This document shows, in pieces, positions 24,459 through 33,077 of a stretch of 64,000 bases of DNA. The notes under the pieces were generated by a model. It was not told the DNA's origin. It was given only the letters and a program-made list of their open reading frames with translations, and did not search any database. Made by a program: the position numbers and the translations under genes. This DNA comes from Shinella kummerowiae (GTDB lineage Bacteria > Pseudomonadota > Alphaproteobacteria > Rhizobiales > Rhizobiaceae): positions 62,001-126,000 of the forward strand of contig NZ_WUMK01000011.1 in the NCBI RefSeq assembly GCF_009827055.1. Reading direction: 5' to 3'. Every line of letters begins with the position of its first letter. Position 1 is the stretch's first letter.

Positions 24459-25055
24459 ATGAAAAAAACCGCTACCGGACTTTTTGATGACTATTCCGAC
24501 GCACGCGCCGCCGTCAGCGCGCTCGAAGCGAGAGGCATCCCCTCGGAGGACATCAGCATCGTCTCGAACAATGTGGACGATCGGCATGCCGGCGACACAA
24601 ATGCCGCCGATGGCGCCGGAACGGGGGCTGGGATCGGGGCTGCCGTTGGCGGTGTCGGCGGCCTCCTGACCGGTCTCGGTGTCATGGCCATTCCGGGTGT
24701 TGGGCCTGTGGTCGCCGCCGGCTGGCTTGCCGCCACCGCGGTGGGTGCCGCGGCCGGCGCGGTCGCGGGCGGCGCGGCAGGTGGTATCATCGGCGCGATG
24801 ACCGAATCCGGTGTGCCGGAGGAGCATGCCCATGTCTATGCGGAAGGCGTGCGCCGCGGCGGCACACTCGTGACCGCCCGGGTCGAGGAGAATCTCTACG
24901 CGGAAGCCGAGGCTATTCTGCGCCAGTCGAACTGGGTCGATCCGGTCGAGCGGCGTGCGGCCTATACCGAACAGGGTTGGACGCGCTTCGACGAAACCCT
25001 CGATCCCTACGGTTCCGCAGAAATCGAGCAGGAGCGCCTGCGTTATCGGCGCTGA
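24459..25055 (+). CDS. General stress protein 17M-like protein with glycine zipper
   Basis: 198 residues, 12 bp after the previous stop. The N-terminus (TGLFDDYSDARAAVSALEAR, then GIPSEDISIVSNN) is the YflT/general stress 17M fold. A central glycine/alanine membrane-active segment (GAGTGAGIGAAVGGVGGLLT, AVGAAAGAVAGGAAGGIIGA) follows. The C-terminal half repeats the ferredoxin-like unit (HVYAEGVRRGGTLVTARVEE). It probably sits at the membrane and is part of the stress regulon. A strong terminator follows at 25085. Confidence 0.8.
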   Translation: MKKTATGLFDDYSDARAAVSALEARGIPSEDISIVSNNVDDRHAGDTNAADGAGTGAGIGAAVGGVGGLLTGLGVMAIPGVGPVVAAGWLAATAVGAAAGAVAGGAAGGIIGAMTESGVPEEHAHVYAEGVRRGGTLVTARVEENLYAEAEAILRQSNWVDPVERRAAYTEQGWTRFDETLDPYGSAEIEQERLRYRR

Positions 25056-25084
25056 TTGCTGAACACGCTGCATTTCTCGGCTTG

Positions 25085-25121
25085 AAGGAGGCCGGTCCGC
25101 GAGTTGCGGACCGGCCTCCTT
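25085..25121 (+). terminator. Strong bidirectional hairpin terminator
   Basis: A perfect 16-bp stem (25085-25100 with 25106-25121) around the loop GAGTT, followed by TATATAT. It ends the 24129-25055 unit. Confidence 0.8.
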
Positions 25122-25255
25122 ATATATCCCCTCGATCGCTGTGCCCGGTTCTTGCCCGCCCTTGCCAGGGCGGCGAGAAGGCGTAAATTCGTTCCATTAT
25201 CTCTTGGAGCCGGACGCGTCGAAACAAGCCTCGGCCCGAAACTGGAGGCGTGAAC

Positions 25256-25978
25256 ATGACCGCCCCGTTGCGCTCAGCGCCCCTCAACAATCTCCTGCAG
25301 CTTCTGCCGGAAATCGATTTCCAGATGCTGGCGCCGGATCTGACACACAATGTCTTTCCAAAGGGCACGCCACTGGCGCATCGTGACAAGCCGATCGACG
25401 CGGTGCATTTCCTGACCTCCGGTATAGGGTCGGTGGTGATCATGACACCGCAGGGGCGGCGCGCGGAAGCTGGTATCTTCGGCTTCGACGGATATATCCC
25501 GACTGCCGCGGTCACCGGTGCGCGGATCAGTTCCTACGACGTCACGGTTCAGCTCGATGCCGAAGGCTACAGCATGGAGTTCGATGATTTCCGTCGCTGG
25601 ATGGACCAGAGCAAACCTTTCGTGCAAATCATGAACCGATCCATGGAGGGGTTCGCCGTTCAACTGGCGCACACGGCGGTCTCGAACGCGGTGCATGACG
25701 TCAACGAGCGCCTCGCCCGCTGGCTTCTCATGTGCCACGACCGCTCCCGCAGCGATGAGATGGCCGTAACGCACGAACTCCTCTCGGTGCTCCTCGGCGT
25801 CAGGCGCCCCAGTGTGACGACCGCGCTCCACGTCCTGGAAGGCGAGGGCCTCATCCGCTCACTGCGGGGCAGCGTCGTCGTCCGCGATCGCCCGGCTCTC
25901 GAGGCTTTCGCACATGATTGTTATGGTAGGCCCGAAGCGGAATATCGGCGTTTGATGAGCGATCTTCCTCGGTTGTGA
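25256..25978 (+). CDS. Crp/Fnr family transcriptional regulator 2
   Basis: 240 residues. I start at the ATG at 25256 because GGAGG lies seven bases upstream; the GTG at 25250 is too close to it. The N-terminal barrel contains KPIDAVHFLTSGIGSVVIMT and EAGIFGFDGYIPTAAVTGAR. The C-terminal winged helix has NERLARWLLMCHDRSRSDEM and VRRPSVTTALHVLEGEGLIR. It is a paralogue of the regulator at 20839 with a near-identical recognition helix and no Fnr-type cysteines. No GTACG palindrome precedes it. Confidence 0.85.
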   Translation: MTAPLRSAPLNNLLQLLPEIDFQMLAPDLTHNVFPKGTPLAHRDKPIDAVHFLTSGIGSVVIMTPQGRRAEAGIFGFDGYIPTAAVTGARISSYDVTVQLDAEGYSMEFDDFRRWMDQSKPFVQIMNRSMEGFAVQLAHTAVSNAVHDVNERLARWLLMCHDRSRSDEMAVTHELLSVLLGVRRPSVTTALHVLEGEGLIRSLRGSVVVRDRPALEAFAHDCYGRPEAEYRRLMSDLPRL

Positions 25979-26150
25979 AGCCGGCCATGAACGCTCAATC
26001 ACGGTTGTTGACGAAGCTGGCGTTCCCGAGACCGGTGTTGGGGGCGATCATGGAGGTGCTCGAATACACTCGATGCCCGACTCGAAGGTATTTGATAGAC
26101 CCGTATATCTGAGGGAACGCAGCGAGCTGATCCGAGAGATAACGTGCCTG

Positions 26151-26279
26151 GAAGGCGGAATAATCGCTGTCGGAAAAGCGGATGATCCTGTCTTCCGGCG
26201 GCGGAAAGCCCTGCATCCAGCCTAGGCTTTGCGGGTCGGACTGCTCTGCCGTCAGCGGAGGCGCGCTTTCGCCATGGGT
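26151..26279 (-). pseudogene. N-terminal fragment of a class C beta-lactamase-fold hydrolase
   Basis: The minus-strand frame contains LGWMQGFPPPEDRIIRFSDS after THGESAPPLTAEQS. MQGFPPPxDxxIR is the characteristic N-terminus of 6-aminohexanoate-dimer hydrolase-like serine hydrolases. After DYSAF the frame reads on to 25995 but no longer resembles the family, and no SxxK motif follows, so only the first 40 or so residues remain. Confidence 0.45.
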
Positions 26280-26298
26280 GACGCTACCGGACGATCGG

Positions 26299-26568
26299 TT
26301 TTCGAGAGATTTCGACGTCGAAGAACAATTCGGCATCAACGTCTTCGTAAGGGATGGCGACAGGGCATATCGTACCTATTTCATGAACGGTCGCGGTGTT
26401 GGGGCTGTTGGTCCCACCTTTACACTTCTCGACCTCACACCCCTCGGTAGGCAGGAAGTCTGGCAGGACGTGTCACCCGGGCGTCCGCAGGGGGCACCGC
26501 ACACGTGGTGGCGGTTGCATGATCACTACGGCTCAGCGAGCAATCCCTGGCTGCCCATTTCCTCGTAA
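26299..26568 (+). pseudogene. C-terminal fragment of a DUF899 gene
   Basis: The frame encodes FSRDFDVEEQFGINVFVRDG, YRTYFMNGRGVGAVGPTFTL, LDLTPLGRQEVWQDVSP and TWWRLHDHYG, the last third of a DUF899 protein. The thioredoxin-like part with its CxxC motif is absent. It is joined head to head with the hydrolase fragment at 26151-26279, marking a deletion junction near 26280-26300. Confidence 0.7.
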
Positions 26569-26610
26569 TTACTGCATTTCTGCCGGCGCGAGACAATGCG
26601 CAGAGAGTTC

Positions 26611-26988
26611 TTAAGGGTGTTGGGCGCGGCCGATTGACCTACTGCGCCGAGCCAGTGCGGTGGTCAGCGCCGATATGATCTCCTCATCACGGAATGGCTT
26701 CTGTATGACGGCGAGGGCACCGTCGAATCCGTCCTGAAGTGCGCTGGCGTCGCCGGTTACAAAAACGACCTCAATTCCGAACCGGTCGACGAGGCGCCTT
26801 GCAAGCAGTCGTCCGCTATTCCCGTCAGCCAGCCCCAGATCAACGAGCGCAATATCGGCTCGCGGCGCGTAGGCAAGCGCCTGCTCGACCGTCGAAACCG
26901 GTCCTAGCCGCTCGTGTCCTTGTTCTTCAACGATGGCTTCCAGAAGAGATGCGATGAGGAACTCGTCTTCAACGATCAGAACGCGCAT
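26611..26988 (-). CDS. Single-domain response regulator
   Basis: 125 residues, a CheY-like receiver alone. Key residues: EDE at 7-9, phospho-acceptor in IALVDLGLADG (Asp near 51), Thr in VVFVTGDAS and Lys in VIQKPFRDEE. It has no output domain, so it works by binding a partner or as a phosphate sink. Its location next to the hybrid kinase gene, in the same direction, suggests a pair. Confidence 0.9.
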   Translation of the reverse strand: MRVLIVEDEFLIASLLEAIVEEQGHERLGPVSTVEQALAYAPRADIALVDLGLADGNSGRLLARRLVDRFGIEVVFVTGDASALQDGFDGALAVIQKPFRDEEIISALTTALARRSRSIGRAQHP

Positions 26989-27116
26989 GGTGCAGCCTCC
27001 TTCAAGCGAAAGCTAGGATAGTGGAATGAACCGTCAACGGTCCGACCGGATTTCTTCGCGGGGGCTCCATATATTCGGGTTGCAGAGTTCTTGCCCGCTA
27101 TCAAGGGATCCAAATT

Positions 27117-29906
27117 CTAAGATACATCCTGGCTGGATCGCTCATCCAGAATTCCGCGAACTTTTCTTGCCAGTTCCTCGATGGTGAAGGGTTTGGAGAG
27201 CAGTTGAGTATGGGGATCCAGGACGCCGTTGTGGACGATCGCGTTTCGCGTGTACCCCGTCGTGTAGAGGACGGGAACGGCGATGCCGATCTGGCGTAGG
27301 CGATCAACGAGCTCTCGGCCCGACATGCCGGGCATCACGACGTCGGTGAAGAGCAGGGAAATCAGTTGTCCCTTCTCGACCAGGTGAAGCGCATGTGCCG
27401 CATCGGTCGCTTCTATGACCGTGTAGCCCAACTCACGCAAGGCATCCACCGAGACCGCACGCACGCGGGAATCGTCCTCGACGACCATGATCACTTCGGT
27501 TGCCCGACCGGGCAAAGGGGTTTGTGTCCGTTCCGCCTCTACCGGATGCGAAGCGCTACCATGGTATCTCGGCAGATAGATTTTCACCGTCGTGCCGACG
27601 CCGGGTTCGGAATAGATTTTGACCGTTCCCCCAGACTGACGCACGAAACCATAGACTTGGCTAAGCCCGAGGCCTGTGCCTTTTCCGACCTCCTTCGTCG
27701 TGAAGAACGGATCGAAGGCTTGTGCGATCACGGCTTCGTCCATCCCGACGCCTGTGTCCGTGACGGCAATTAGAACGAACTGGCCGCTTTGAAGACCGGC
27801 GTCCTTCGCGTAGCGATCGTCGACATAGGCATTTGATGTCTCGATCGTAAGGCGCCCACCGCCCGGCATAGCATCGCGTGCGTTGACGCAGAGATTGAGG
27901 AGCGTGCTTTCCAACTGGATGGGATCGGCATTGATCTGCCAGCCGCCGGCGGTCAGAACTGTCTCAAGCGCAATCGTCTCACCAAGGGTTCTCGTCAGCA
28001 GATCGCTCATGCCGCCGACCATGCGGTTGGGATCGAGTGGTTTAGGGGAGAGCGGCTGTCGCCGTGAGAACGCGAGAAGCCTCTGGGTGAGAGCCGCTGC
28101 CCGATGCGCCGCCTCCGTTGCTCCATCCACGAACCGGCCGACATCGGTATCGCCGCGCGCCAGGCGCCGTTGCAGCATGCCTAGTCCACCGATGATGACG
28201 GCCAGCATGTTATTAAAGTCATGCGCGATGCCGCCGGTGAGTTGGCCGACAGCCTCCATTTTCTGTGCTTGGCGCAACTGCGCCTCCGCGCACGCGCGTT
28301 CGGCCACTTCCTCAGCCACCCTTTGCTCGAGGGTGGTATTTAGAAGCGTCAGTTCCTCTTCCGCCCGTCGGCGTTGCGCAAGTTCCACTTCCGCCGCCTG
28401 GAACAGCCGCGCATTGTCGATCGCCGTGGCTGCGTGACCTGCTATGCCCAACAGTGCGGTCTCGTGCTCCAGCGCAAATCGGCCGGTTTCCTTGTGACCG
28501 AAGAAAAGGCCGCCAAGCACCTCCCCTGACCTTGAGATCACTGGTACGGCAAGATAGGAACGAACGGGCAAATGCCCGGCCGGCATGCCCTTTCGGGGAC
28601 TGTTTAGGCCATAGCGGGGGTCCTGCAGAATATCATCCGATCGCACGACGCCTTCGCCAAGGAAAGTGGGCTTGAACACGGCCGTTGCCCGCGGCATTGG
28701 ATAATTCTCGAACGCGGTGGATGGAGCGCCCGACAGCGAGTAGAGCATGTAGCTTCCGCCCTGATTGTCGAGCACATTGTAGAAGAAGGCTCCAAACTCG
28801 GCGCCTGAAAGTTCCACGCCGGCATCCGTCACCGTCTGTACGATTGTCTCGAGATCCAGTTCCGCCGCAATCGCAGCGCCGGTGTCGTTCATGATCTTCA
28901 GGTGCCGCTCGGCCTTTTTTTGCCCGGTGATATCTCGCACGGTACCGACGAAACGAATCCTATTATCCTTGGCGGTCACAACGTCGCCGTTGGCAGCAAC
29001 CCAGCGCTCGACGTGATCGTGAAGACCGACGGTCCGGTATTCGATGTTGAAAGGTTGGGATGCCGTGCCGGAGATCGCCTCCAGGACCGCAGCGTTGGCA
29101 CGCTCTCGGTCGTCGGGATGAAGCCCGGCGAGGAAGCTGTGCTCGTAGGAAATCTCGGCTTCGGGCGGTAGTCCGAATAGAGCCTTGCAACGCGCATCCC
29201 ATGTCAGCCGGCGGGAGGCGATCTCATAGTCCCAGATACCGATCGACGCGGCATCGGTGGCAAGCTTCAGACGTTCCGCGGCTTCCTCCGCCACTTGTCC
29301 GGAGCGCACGCGTTCTATATGGGCCCAGGAGCGCTCCGTGACCTCGGTCAGGATCGCGAGTTCCGAAAGCGTCCACGTATGCGGTGCCTTGTGGTGGATC
29401 GCCATCAAGGCTGTCAGGCGGCCGCGTTTGACGAGCGGCATGCAAATCGTAGCCGCAATGCCGATCGTCTGGAAGGTCGCGGCTTCTTCGGGCGGAAGCT
29501 CGGCGCGGTTGTCATTGATGACAAGAGGTCTGCCGGCATGCAGATCGTTGACCGCCCGCGCACCGAAGGACGCAAGGCTGTAATATCCCCTAATGCTTGG
29601 CGAACCCTCCGCACTCCAGTCGCCGCGTATGGTGAAATGGTCCTGGTCGGGCTCCATGTCCGCATAGGCGCAGACCGACACACCAAGGTATTCTCCAAGC
29701 ACGCGCGTCGTAATGGCCAGGATTTCATCGGCGTCGGCACTCGCCGCCGTCGCCTTCGCCAGCCTGTCGAGAAAGCGCAGGCGTGCCTCGCTTTCAATGA
29801 GGTTTCTCATATCGGCGGAAAGCGTGGTGTTGGTGGCAGGGCTGTTGGAGCGGTCATCGTCGATATGCACGTAGATAACCTCGCTACCTGTTGAAAGTGG
29901 CATCAT
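27117..29906 (-). CDS. Hybrid sensor histidine kinase (GAF-PAS-GAF-HisKA-HATPase-REC)
   Basis: 929 residues, no membrane segment. Order: GAF about 40-200 (LGEYLGVSVCAYADM), PAS about 207-330 (LATDAASIGIWDYEIASRRL, closing with VGTVRDITGQKKAER), second GAF about 336-510, coiled linker, HisKA with the phospho-acceptor His in GGIAHDFNNMLAVIIGGLG, HATPase with VTDTGVGMDEAVIAQAFDPF and GKGTGLGLSQVYGFVRQSGG, and a C-terminal receiver with LLFTDVVMPGMSG and SKPFTIEEL. The start at 29906 is the longest; an ATG at residue 32 is possible. It is a cytoplasmic sensor with blue-light/redox-sensor-like architecture, but the signal is unknown. Confidence 0.95.
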   Translation of the reverse strand: MMPLSTGSEVIYVHIDDDRSNSPATNTTLSADMRNLIESEARLRFLDRLAKATAASADADEILAITTRVLGEYLGVSVCAYADMEPDQDHFTIRGDWSAEGSPSIRGYYSLASFGARAVNDLHAGRPLVINDNRAELPPEEAATFQTIGIAATICMPLVKRGRLTALMAIHHKAPHTWTLSELAILTEVTERSWAHIERVRSGQVAEEAAERLKLATDAASIGIWDYEIASRRLTWDARCKALFGLPPEAEISYEHSFLAGLHPDDRERANAAVLEAISGTASQPFNIEYRTVGLHDHVERWVAANGDVVTAKDNRIRFVGTVRDITGQKKAERHLKIMNDTGAAIAAELDLETIVQTVTDAGVELSGAEFGAFFYNVLDNQGGSYMLYSLSGAPSTAFENYPMPRATAVFKPTFLGEGVVRSDDILQDPRYGLNSPRKGMPAGHLPVRSYLAVPVISRSGEVLGGLFFGHKETGRFALEHETALLGIAGHAATAIDNARLFQAAEVELAQRRRAEEELTLLNTTLEQRVAEEVAERACAEAQLRQAQKMEAVGQLTGGIAHDFNNMLAVIIGGLGMLQRRLARGDTDVGRFVDGATEAAHRAAALTQRLLAFSRRQPLSPKPLDPNRMVGGMSDLLTRTLGETIALETVLTAGGWQINADPIQLESTLLNLCVNARDAMPGGGRLTIETSNAYVDDRYAKDAGLQSGQFVLIAVTDTGVGMDEAVIAQAFDPFFTTKEVGKGTGLGLSQVYGFVRQSGGTVKIYSEPGVGTTVKIYLPRYHGSASHPVEAERTQTPLPGRATEVIMVVEDDSRVRAVSVDALRELGYTVIEATDAAHALHLVEKGQLISLLFTDVVMPGMSGRELVDRLRQIGIAVPVLYTTGYTRNAIVHNGVLDPHTQLLSKPFTIEELARKVRGILDERSSQDVS

Positions 29907-29968
29907 ACGACAAGCTAACGCTTGCGTATCGGGAAAGCCCCAATCTTTCTGACCGGACAGCTATCCCG

Positions 29969-30271
29969 TCAGGCGCTCATGCGGGGCGGCGTCATTGGCC
30001 CAGGCCGATGCAACGCAGGAGGCTCGGCTTCAATCGCCATTCCCGCCTCGAGACAGGCAGCGACGAACGCTTCCTGTGCAACAGCAATCGGTGCTTGGCG
30101 AAGAAGCCCGGCCCGGCACTTTTCACAGGCGCGCCGGTATCGCTCACCATGGCGAAGCGGCCATTCGTTTTTCAGGAAGTCGAGAGTGTCGTTTACGCTG
30201 CCAAAGGTACGGCTAATGCCGCTGGACAGGCGCACATGCAGGGGGGCGGAAAAGGAAATGTCGGCCAGCAT
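29969..30271 (-). CDS. DUF982 family protein
   Basis: 100 residues. The ATG at 30271 follows GGGAGGATTTCA. The domain is clear: ADISFSAPLHVRLSSGISRT, FGSVNDTLDFLKNEWPLRHG and YRRACEKCRAGLLRQAPIAV, ending EAFVAACLEAGM. DUF982 proteins are numerous and uncharacterised in rhizobia. Residues after 85 (EPPALHRPGPM) are a non-conserved tail. Confidence 0.85.
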   Translation of the reverse strand: MLADISFSAPLHVRLSSGISRTFGSVNDTLDFLKNEWPLRHGERYRRACEKCRAGLLRQAPIAVAQEAFVAACLEAGMAIEAEPPALHRPGPMTPPRMSA

Positions 30272-30437
30272 TGAAATCCTCCCTTCGATATCCATCTGGC
30301 GCATTTCGATATGGATTTCACTCCCGAGGTTTCAAGGGTATGAGGACCCGGAAAGGCACCCTTATGAAACTGTTTTCTTGAATAGCCCCTAGATTTGTAG
30401 ACGCCTTCTTTCCTAATTTTGAGGCAGGAAGAGCATC

Positions 30438-30707
30438 ATGAGCAAGTCGAAATTCAGCGAAGATTTTAAGCGCGACGCCGTGCGTCAAATCACGGAGCGA
30501 GGCTATCCGGTTTCGGAGGTTTCTCAGCGCCTCGGCGTCAGCCAGCATTCGCTCTACGAATGGAAGAAGAAGTTTGCCGCGTCGAACGCCAAGGGCAACG
30601 ATGAGGCCGAGGAGATCAGGCGGCTGAAGAAGGAATTGGGTCGCGTCACCGAGGAGCGAGACATCCTAAAAAAAGCGGCCGCGTATTTCGCCAGGGATGC
30701 AAAGTGA
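30438..30707 (+). CDS. IS3-family OrfA (HTH protein)
   Basis: 89 residues: MSKSKFSEDFKRDAVRQITE, the HTH GYPVSEVSQRLGVSQHSLYE, then the leucine-zipper segment EEIRRLKKELGRVTEERDIL. The slippery A7G run at 30668-30675 near its end is the expected site of programmed frameshifting. Confidence 0.9.
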   Translation: MSKSKFSEDFKRDAVRQITERGYPVSEVSQRLGVSQHSLYEWKKKFAASNAKGNDEAEEIRRLKKELGRVTEERDILKKAAAYFARDAK

Positions 30708-31545
30708 AGCACGCGTTCATTGCCTTGCGCGGACGATGTGCCGCCTTTTGCGGGTTCATCCCAGTGGATTTTACGCCTGGCTGAAGGATCCGCTGAGCAG
30801 GCGAGCCAGCGAGGACAGGCGACAGACCGATCTGCTCATGAAGGCATGGGAAGAGAGGGGCAAGGTCTACGGCTATCGCAAGCTGCACGACGACCTTCTC
30901 GATCAGGGCGAGATGTGCTGCCCGAACCGGGTCGCGCGTCTGACGCGTCTCGCCGGGATCAAAGCGCAGATCGGCTACAAGCGCCGCCCCGGCATTTATG
31001 GCGGCAGGCCTGCCGTCGCTATCGACAATACGCTCGACCGGCAATTTGACGTAGCGGCCCCGGACAAGGCCTGGGTCACGGACATCACCTACATCCGAAC
31101 CTGCGAGGGCTTTGCTTACCTTGCGGTCGTCATCGATCTCTATTCCCGCCGGGTCATCGGCTGGGCGCTGCAGAGCCGCCAGACCACGGACGTCGTATTG
31201 CAGGCTCTGCTCATGGCGATGTGGCGACGTAAACCGAAGGACAAGGTGTTGATCCACTCGGATCAGGGGTCGCAGTTCACCAGCATGAACTGGGCCTCGT
31301 TCCTCACGCACCACAATCTGGTTCACTCGATGAGCAGACGCGGCAACTGCCATGATAATGCGGTGGCCGAGAGCTTCTTCAATCTTCTGAAGCGAGAGAG
31401 GATACGTCGCAGGGTCTACCCTTCACGCGATGAAGCGCGCCAGGATGTGTTCGATTACATCGAGATGTTCTACAACCCGAAACGCAAGCACGTCAGAAAC
31501 GGAATGCTGTCGCCCGTCGAGTACGAGAAGCAGCAGAAAATCTAA
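30697..31545 (+). CDS. IS3-family OrfB (DDE integrase)
   Basis: 282 residues from the ATG at 30697. HTH_21-type start (RVHPSGFYAWLKDPLSRRAS), then the rve core with catalytic Asp in KAWVTDITYIRTCEGFAYLA, second Asp in VLIHSDQGSQFTSMNW and Glu in NAVAESFFNLLKRERI. This frame is +1 relative to OrfA, whereas the usual fusion needs -1; the expected -1 frame contains KHAFIAL and then closes. A small deletion near 30715-30735 may have separated the two, so the fusion transposase may not form. Confidence 0.9.
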   Translation: MQSEARVHCLARTMCRLLRVHPSGFYAWLKDPLSRRASEDRRQTDLLMKAWEERGKVYGYRKLHDDLLDQGEMCCPNRVARLTRLAGIKAQIGYKRRPGIYGGRPAVAIDNTLDRQFDVAAPDKAWVTDITYIRTCEGFAYLAVVIDLYSRRVIGWALQSRQTTDVVLQALLMAMWRRKPKDKVLIHSDQGSQFTSMNWASFLTHHNLVHSMSRRGNCHDNAVAESFFNLLKRERIRRRVYPSRDEARQDVFDYIEMFYNPKRKHVRNGMLSPVEYEKQQKI

Positions 31546-31780
31546 CCCGAGGGTGTCTACGAAATGCGGGGCTATTCAAGGTCAACGAAGATGTGTCCCA
31601 GGCAGAAGCGAGCGTAGTCGATGATTATCGGGTGCCCGTCCCGCACAAGGGACTATCGCCTGAGAAAAATATTGAACCTTGAGATCAATGATGAATTCCG
31701 ATGAAAATGCGCCTTCGTTATTTGCAATGAGAATTATCGACAAAAGATGACGACCGGCGAATACCCGCTGCATGAAGCAA

Positions 31781-32161
31781 CTAGCCTGTCAAATTGACAG
31801 CAGAACAATGCGCGAGCAAAACTTGCCAGCGCCCGTCCTTTTGATGCCATATGCGCGAGTAGGCAAAGGTACCGCCAAATTGCTGGTCCGCATACTCGCC
31901 GGCCACTTCAGTGGTCAGGCAGACGGTCGCGGTATCACCAAACCTCTGGATGACACACTCACCTTTTTCCGAGAGCGTCTTAATCGCCAGTAAATCTGAT
32001 CGATGTGCGGCGATATCATCCGCCTTGCTAAGGCGCGCTCCATCCTGATTGATGAAAATCAGCCCATCGCTCAGCAGGCGATCGAGCTGCGTCACGTCAC
32101 TGTGCAAGATGGCCTCGCGCAGTTGCTGCTCGCAGTACTTTACTTCGGCAATATCGTCCAT
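31781..32161 (-). CDS. DUF4440/NTF2-like protein
   Basis: 126 residues. I start at the ATG at 32161 after GAGGATTATC. It reads QQLREAILHSDVTQLDRLLS, DGLIFINQDGARLSKADDIA and closes with the family motif YSRIWHQKDGRWQVLLAHCS. These are the usual features of DUF4440 ketosteroid-isomerase-like proteins. It is co-directional with the strB-like gene 79 bp away and may be read through from that operon. Confidence 0.85.
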   Translation of the reverse strand: MDDIAEVKYCEQQLREAILHSDVTQLDRLLSDGLIFINQDGARLSKADDIAAHRSDLLAIKTLSEKGECVIQRFGDTATVCLTTEVAGEYADQQFGGTFAYSRIWHQKDGRWQVLLAHCSAVNLTG

Positions 32162-32240
32162 GATAATCCTCCACGCTGCGCGATTGCCGGGCCAGCTTGG
32201 AGCCCTGCGCCGCGTCAATCAATTCGTCCATGCCGCCCGA

Positions 32241-33077
32241 CTACGATGCCCGCCTCACCTCTTTAATGGCTTTTGCGATTGCTAAATCGCGCGCCTCCTC
32301 TTGCCCGCCCGCGTTCCAGACCGCAGAAAGACAACCATAGGCATATGCCTGATCGAGCAAGCGGCGCGGATCGACATTCAAAGCCCGGGAGAAGTCATCC
32401 GCCATCAGCGCAATGCGTTCAAAGTCGAGGCAGAGATCGTCCCTTTCAGCCGGATCGTAGAACATGTTGGCAGCGCCGAAGCCCGCTTCCCCTACTAGAC
32501 CGACCGGATCTATCACGAGCCAGCCCCGGCTGGAGAGCATGATGTTTTCGTGGTGCAGATCACCGTGTAACCCGCGGAGTTCTAAAGCACTGCTCATCAG
32601 TTGATCAGCAACGATTGCTCCTTCGAGATAGTCATTTCGATAGCCTGAAGATTGTTCGTCGCGTGCCTTTTGAAACAGGGCCTCGAAGCGATCCCTGATC
32701 GGGAGAAGCGCCGACGGCAGAGGTTCGGGCGATACGTCATACAATTCCGCCATGAGCTCGGCCGCAATTTGCGTCGCCCGGTTGTCGCCTTCTTCCTCAA
32801 CGACGTGAGAGAGCATTCGCTCTCCCGCATATTCGAGGAGCATCAAGTTGTTCTCTCGACCGAGTAGGCGAACTGCACCACTACCATTGCGCCACGCCAG
32901 ATAGTCCGCCCCCCGCAGCTCATCAGCAATATCCTCTATTGGCTTTAATGCCTTGACGATCGCGGGAGTTCCGCCCGGCAATTGGACTTTCCAAACGCAG
33001 CTTGAAAAGGTGTCTGCAATGAGAACTGGTTGTGTAACATTCCAACCAGGAGGAAATTCAGGGGGCATAACTATCAA
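32241..33077 (-). CDS. strB: Aminoglycoside O-phosphotransferase, StrB/APH(6)-Id-like
   Basis: 278 residues, the same length as StrB. Long stretches match my memory of StrB: QPVLIADTFSSCVWKVQLPG, LKPIEDIADELRGADYLAWR, RLLGRENNLMLLEYAGERML, and the catalytic loop LRGLHGDLHHENIM with WLVIDPVGLVGEAGFGAANM. In family terms the first Asp of HGDLHH is the catalytic base and IDP binds magnesium. It phosphorylates streptomycin at O-6. It overlaps strA by ATGA, as in Tn5393. Many positions differ from the mobile version, so this looks like a diverged, perhaps native, relative. Confidence 0.85.
   Translation of the reverse strand: MIVMPPEFPPGWNVTQPVLIADTFSSCVWKVQLPGGTPAIVKALKPIEDIADELRGADYLAWRNGSGAVRLLGRENNLMLLEYAGERMLSHVVEEEGDNRATQIAAELMAELYDVSPEPLPSALLPIRDRFEALFQKARDEQSSGYRNDYLEGAIVADQLMSSALELRGLHGDLHHENIMLSSRGWLVIDPVGLVGEAGFGAANMFYDPAERDDLCLDFERIALMADDFSRALNVDPRRLLDQAYAYGCLSAVWNAGGQEEARDLAIAKAIKEVRRAS

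Larger units (their letters stand above)
30379..31578 (+). mobile_element. IS3-family insertion sequence
   Basis: 1200 bp. The ends read TGAATAGCCCC at 30379 and GGGGCTATTCA at 31568-31578, with partial continuation of the inverted repeat (GTAGAC at 30397, GTCTAC at 31555). TG...CA ends and the two overlapping genes are typical of IS3. No 3-bp target duplication is seen (TCT left, AGG right). It lies between the DUF982 gene and the resistance-type cluster. Confidence 0.85.
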
